Positions 14,104 through 14,593 of a stretch of 14,593 nt of DNA are shown in pieces. Each line of letters opens with the position of its first letter. The stretch's first letter is position 1. Source of the DNA: Arthrobacter sp. (GTDB lineage Bacteria > Actinomycetota > Actinomycetes > Actinomycetales > Micrococcaceae); NCBI GenBank assembly GCA_030147325.1, contig JASLAA010000313.1, positions 1 through 14,593 on the forward strand. The letters are read 5' to 3'. The notes below the pieces were generated by a model. The model ran no database searches and was not told the DNA's origin. It was given only the letters and a program-made list of their open reading frames with translations. The translations under genes were made by a program, and so were the position numbers.

Positions 14104-14140
14104 GTGCTGACATCAGCACCCGGCGCCTCGCCCGGAGGCG
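14104..14140 (-). other. Tandem hairpins in the rbpA 5' leader
   Basis: A near-perfect dyad, GTGCTGA (14104-14110) and TCAGCAC (14113-14119) with a 2-nt centre, sits beside a second hairpin, CGCCTC (14124-14129) with GAGGCG (14135-14140) and a 5-nt loop. Both lie between the candidate promoters and the rbpA ribosome binding site. The first could be an operator for a dimeric repressor or an RNA element. No function can be assigned from sequence alone. Confidence 0.5.
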
Positions 14141-14160
14141 AGAGGGAAGCTGTGGGTTTC

Positions 14161-14186
14161 AACACCGCGCGCCGCCGGGATGTTCC
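14161..14186 (-). promoter_or_regulatory. SigR/SigH-like promoter GGAAC-N18-GTT upstream of rbpA
   Basis: On the minus strand GGAAC (14186-14182) is followed after exactly 18 nt by GTT (14163-14161). This matches the known consensus of the thiol-oxidative-stress sigma factors SigR (Streptomyces) and SigH (Mycobacterium). rbpA is an established SigR target in Streptomyces coelicolor. Transcription would start near 14153, leaving a leader of about 120 nt that includes both hairpins. Confidence 0.55.
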
Positions 14187-14208
14187 TGGGAGCGGGGGTA
14201 AACACCTA

Positions 14209-14214
14209 AGTATA
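14209..14214 (-). promoter_or_regulatory. Candidate housekeeping -10 element TATACT for rbpA
   Basis: TATACT on the minus strand (14214 to 14209) is a good -10 hexamer in the gene-free stretch before rbpA. The -35 position shows CGAGGT, not a consensus, so activator help or an upstream element may be needed. It would give a leader of about 170 nt. Confidence 0.4.
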
Positions 14215-14298
14215 CAGGCCTCGCATCCCGGACCTCGCTGCCGCGCGCGTGCCCCGGCGTGCTGGATCGGCTGCCAGACACCGCTCGGGTCACCAAAC

Positions 14299-14335
14299 AC
14301 CGCCGGCCTCCGCCGAATCGGCGAAGGCCAGCGGT
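14299..14335 (-). terminator. Hairpin after the SPFH gene, probable terminator
   Basis: Three 5-bp stem blocks stack with single mismatches: ACCGC 14299-14303 with GCGGT 14331-14335, GGCCT 14305-14309 with AGGCC 14325-14329, and CGCCG 14311-14315 with CGGCG 14319-14323 around a 3-nt loop. On the minus strand a short GTTTGG follows. It begins 15 nt beyond the SPFH stop codon and separates that gene from rbpA. Confidence 0.6.
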
Positions 14336-14349
14336 TTCGAGCAGGGCTG

Positions 14350-14593
14350 TCAGGTACGTTCGACGAGCTCCGGACCGTCCGAGGGGGAGTCGGGTGTGGT
14401 GGTGCCGAGGACGTTGCCGATGCCCTTCAGCGCCTCGCCGACCTCGCTCGGGATGATCCAGAGCTTGTTCGCAGATCCTTCGGCAAGCTTCGGAAGCGTC
14501 TGTAGGTACTGGTAGGCGAGCAGCTTCTGCGTCGGGTTGCCCTTGTGGATGGCGTCGAACACCTTGTGGATGGCCTGCGCCTCACCATCAGCC
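14350..14593 (-). CDS. SPFH/band-7 membrane-associated protein, C-terminal part (runs off the right edge)
   Basis: The last 80 or so residues of a stomatin/prohibitin/flotillin-type protein, a family of membrane-anchored scaffold proteins. The frame is open to the window edge, so the gene starts beyond it. The visible sequence begins ADGEAQAIHKVFDAIHKG and continues with the family's C-terminal signature LLAYQYLQTLPKLAEG and NKLWIIPSEVGEALKGIG. It ends in a short polar tail. The GTG codon at 14562 is internal, not a start. The SPFH domain itself and the N-terminal membrane anchor are not in view. It lies on the same strand as rbpA, 318 nt upstream, with a hairpin between them, so the two are probably separate units. 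Confidence 0.88.
   Translation of the reverse strand, partial: ADGEAQAIHKVFDAIHKGNPTQKLLAYQYLQTLPKLAEGSANKLWIIPSEVGEALKGIGNVLGTTTPDSPSDGPELVERT

Noticed and set aside
13669..14505. 278-codon plus-strand open frame spanning the rbpA antisense and the SPFH 3' end.
   Set aside because: It crosses two real minus-strand genes, their intergenic region and a terminator hairpin. No protein signature.

Overview
The window comes from a high-GC actinobacterium, most likely a Micrococcaceae member (Arthrobacter or a relative). Evidence for this is the 20S proteasome/Pup genes, a naturally fused PafB-PafC regulator of the kind known from Arthrobacter, an RbpA homologue, strongly GC-ended codons, GTG starts and several apparently leaderless TANNNT promoters. 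The placement is inferred from protein families; I could not run a database search.

Layout. (1) 1-2562: proteasome block, with the 3' part of prcB, then prcA and the Pup ligase gene pafA, tightly packed (3-nt gap, then a TGATG overlap). pup and dop are not in view and presumably lie upstream. (2) 2706-4111: two FKBP peptidyl-prolyl isomerases, first a lipoprotein with one degenerate and one intact domain, then a small cytosolic one. (3) 4151-7824: a hairpin, the fused DNA-damage regulator pafBC, an unrecognised one-helix membrane protein, tatA and tatC. (4) 7874-12437: a hairpin, the Ski2-like helicase helY and a YtcJ-type amidohydrolase. (5) 12438-12893: a 456-bp gene-free stretch with a terminator-like hairpin, a good sigma-70 promoter, an elaborately foldable segment and a second -10 element. 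(6) 12894-14031: convergent ppm1 (polyprenol-phosphate mannose synthase) and rbpA around a bidirectional terminator. (7) 14032-14593: the rbpA leader with two candidate promoters, one resembling SigR/SigH promoters, then the 3' end of an SPFH/band-7 gene.

How the genes fit together. prcB, prcA and pafA make the Pup-dependent protease and its tagging ligase. PafBC is the transcriptional activator of the RecA/LexA-independent damage response. TatA/TatC export folded proteins, and the lipoprotein FKBP presumably assists folding outside the membrane. helY-tatC-tatA-pafBC-pafA is a conserved actinobacterial gene order. ppm1 and rbpA are also neighbours in Mycobacterium, though farther from this cluster.

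No mobile elements, CRISPR arrays, tRNA or rRNA genes were seen. The protein-coding part is mostly a known locus. The least explained parts are the foldable segment before ppm1, the rbpA leader, and the recurring hairpin plus TAGGGT plus leaderless-start arrangement.
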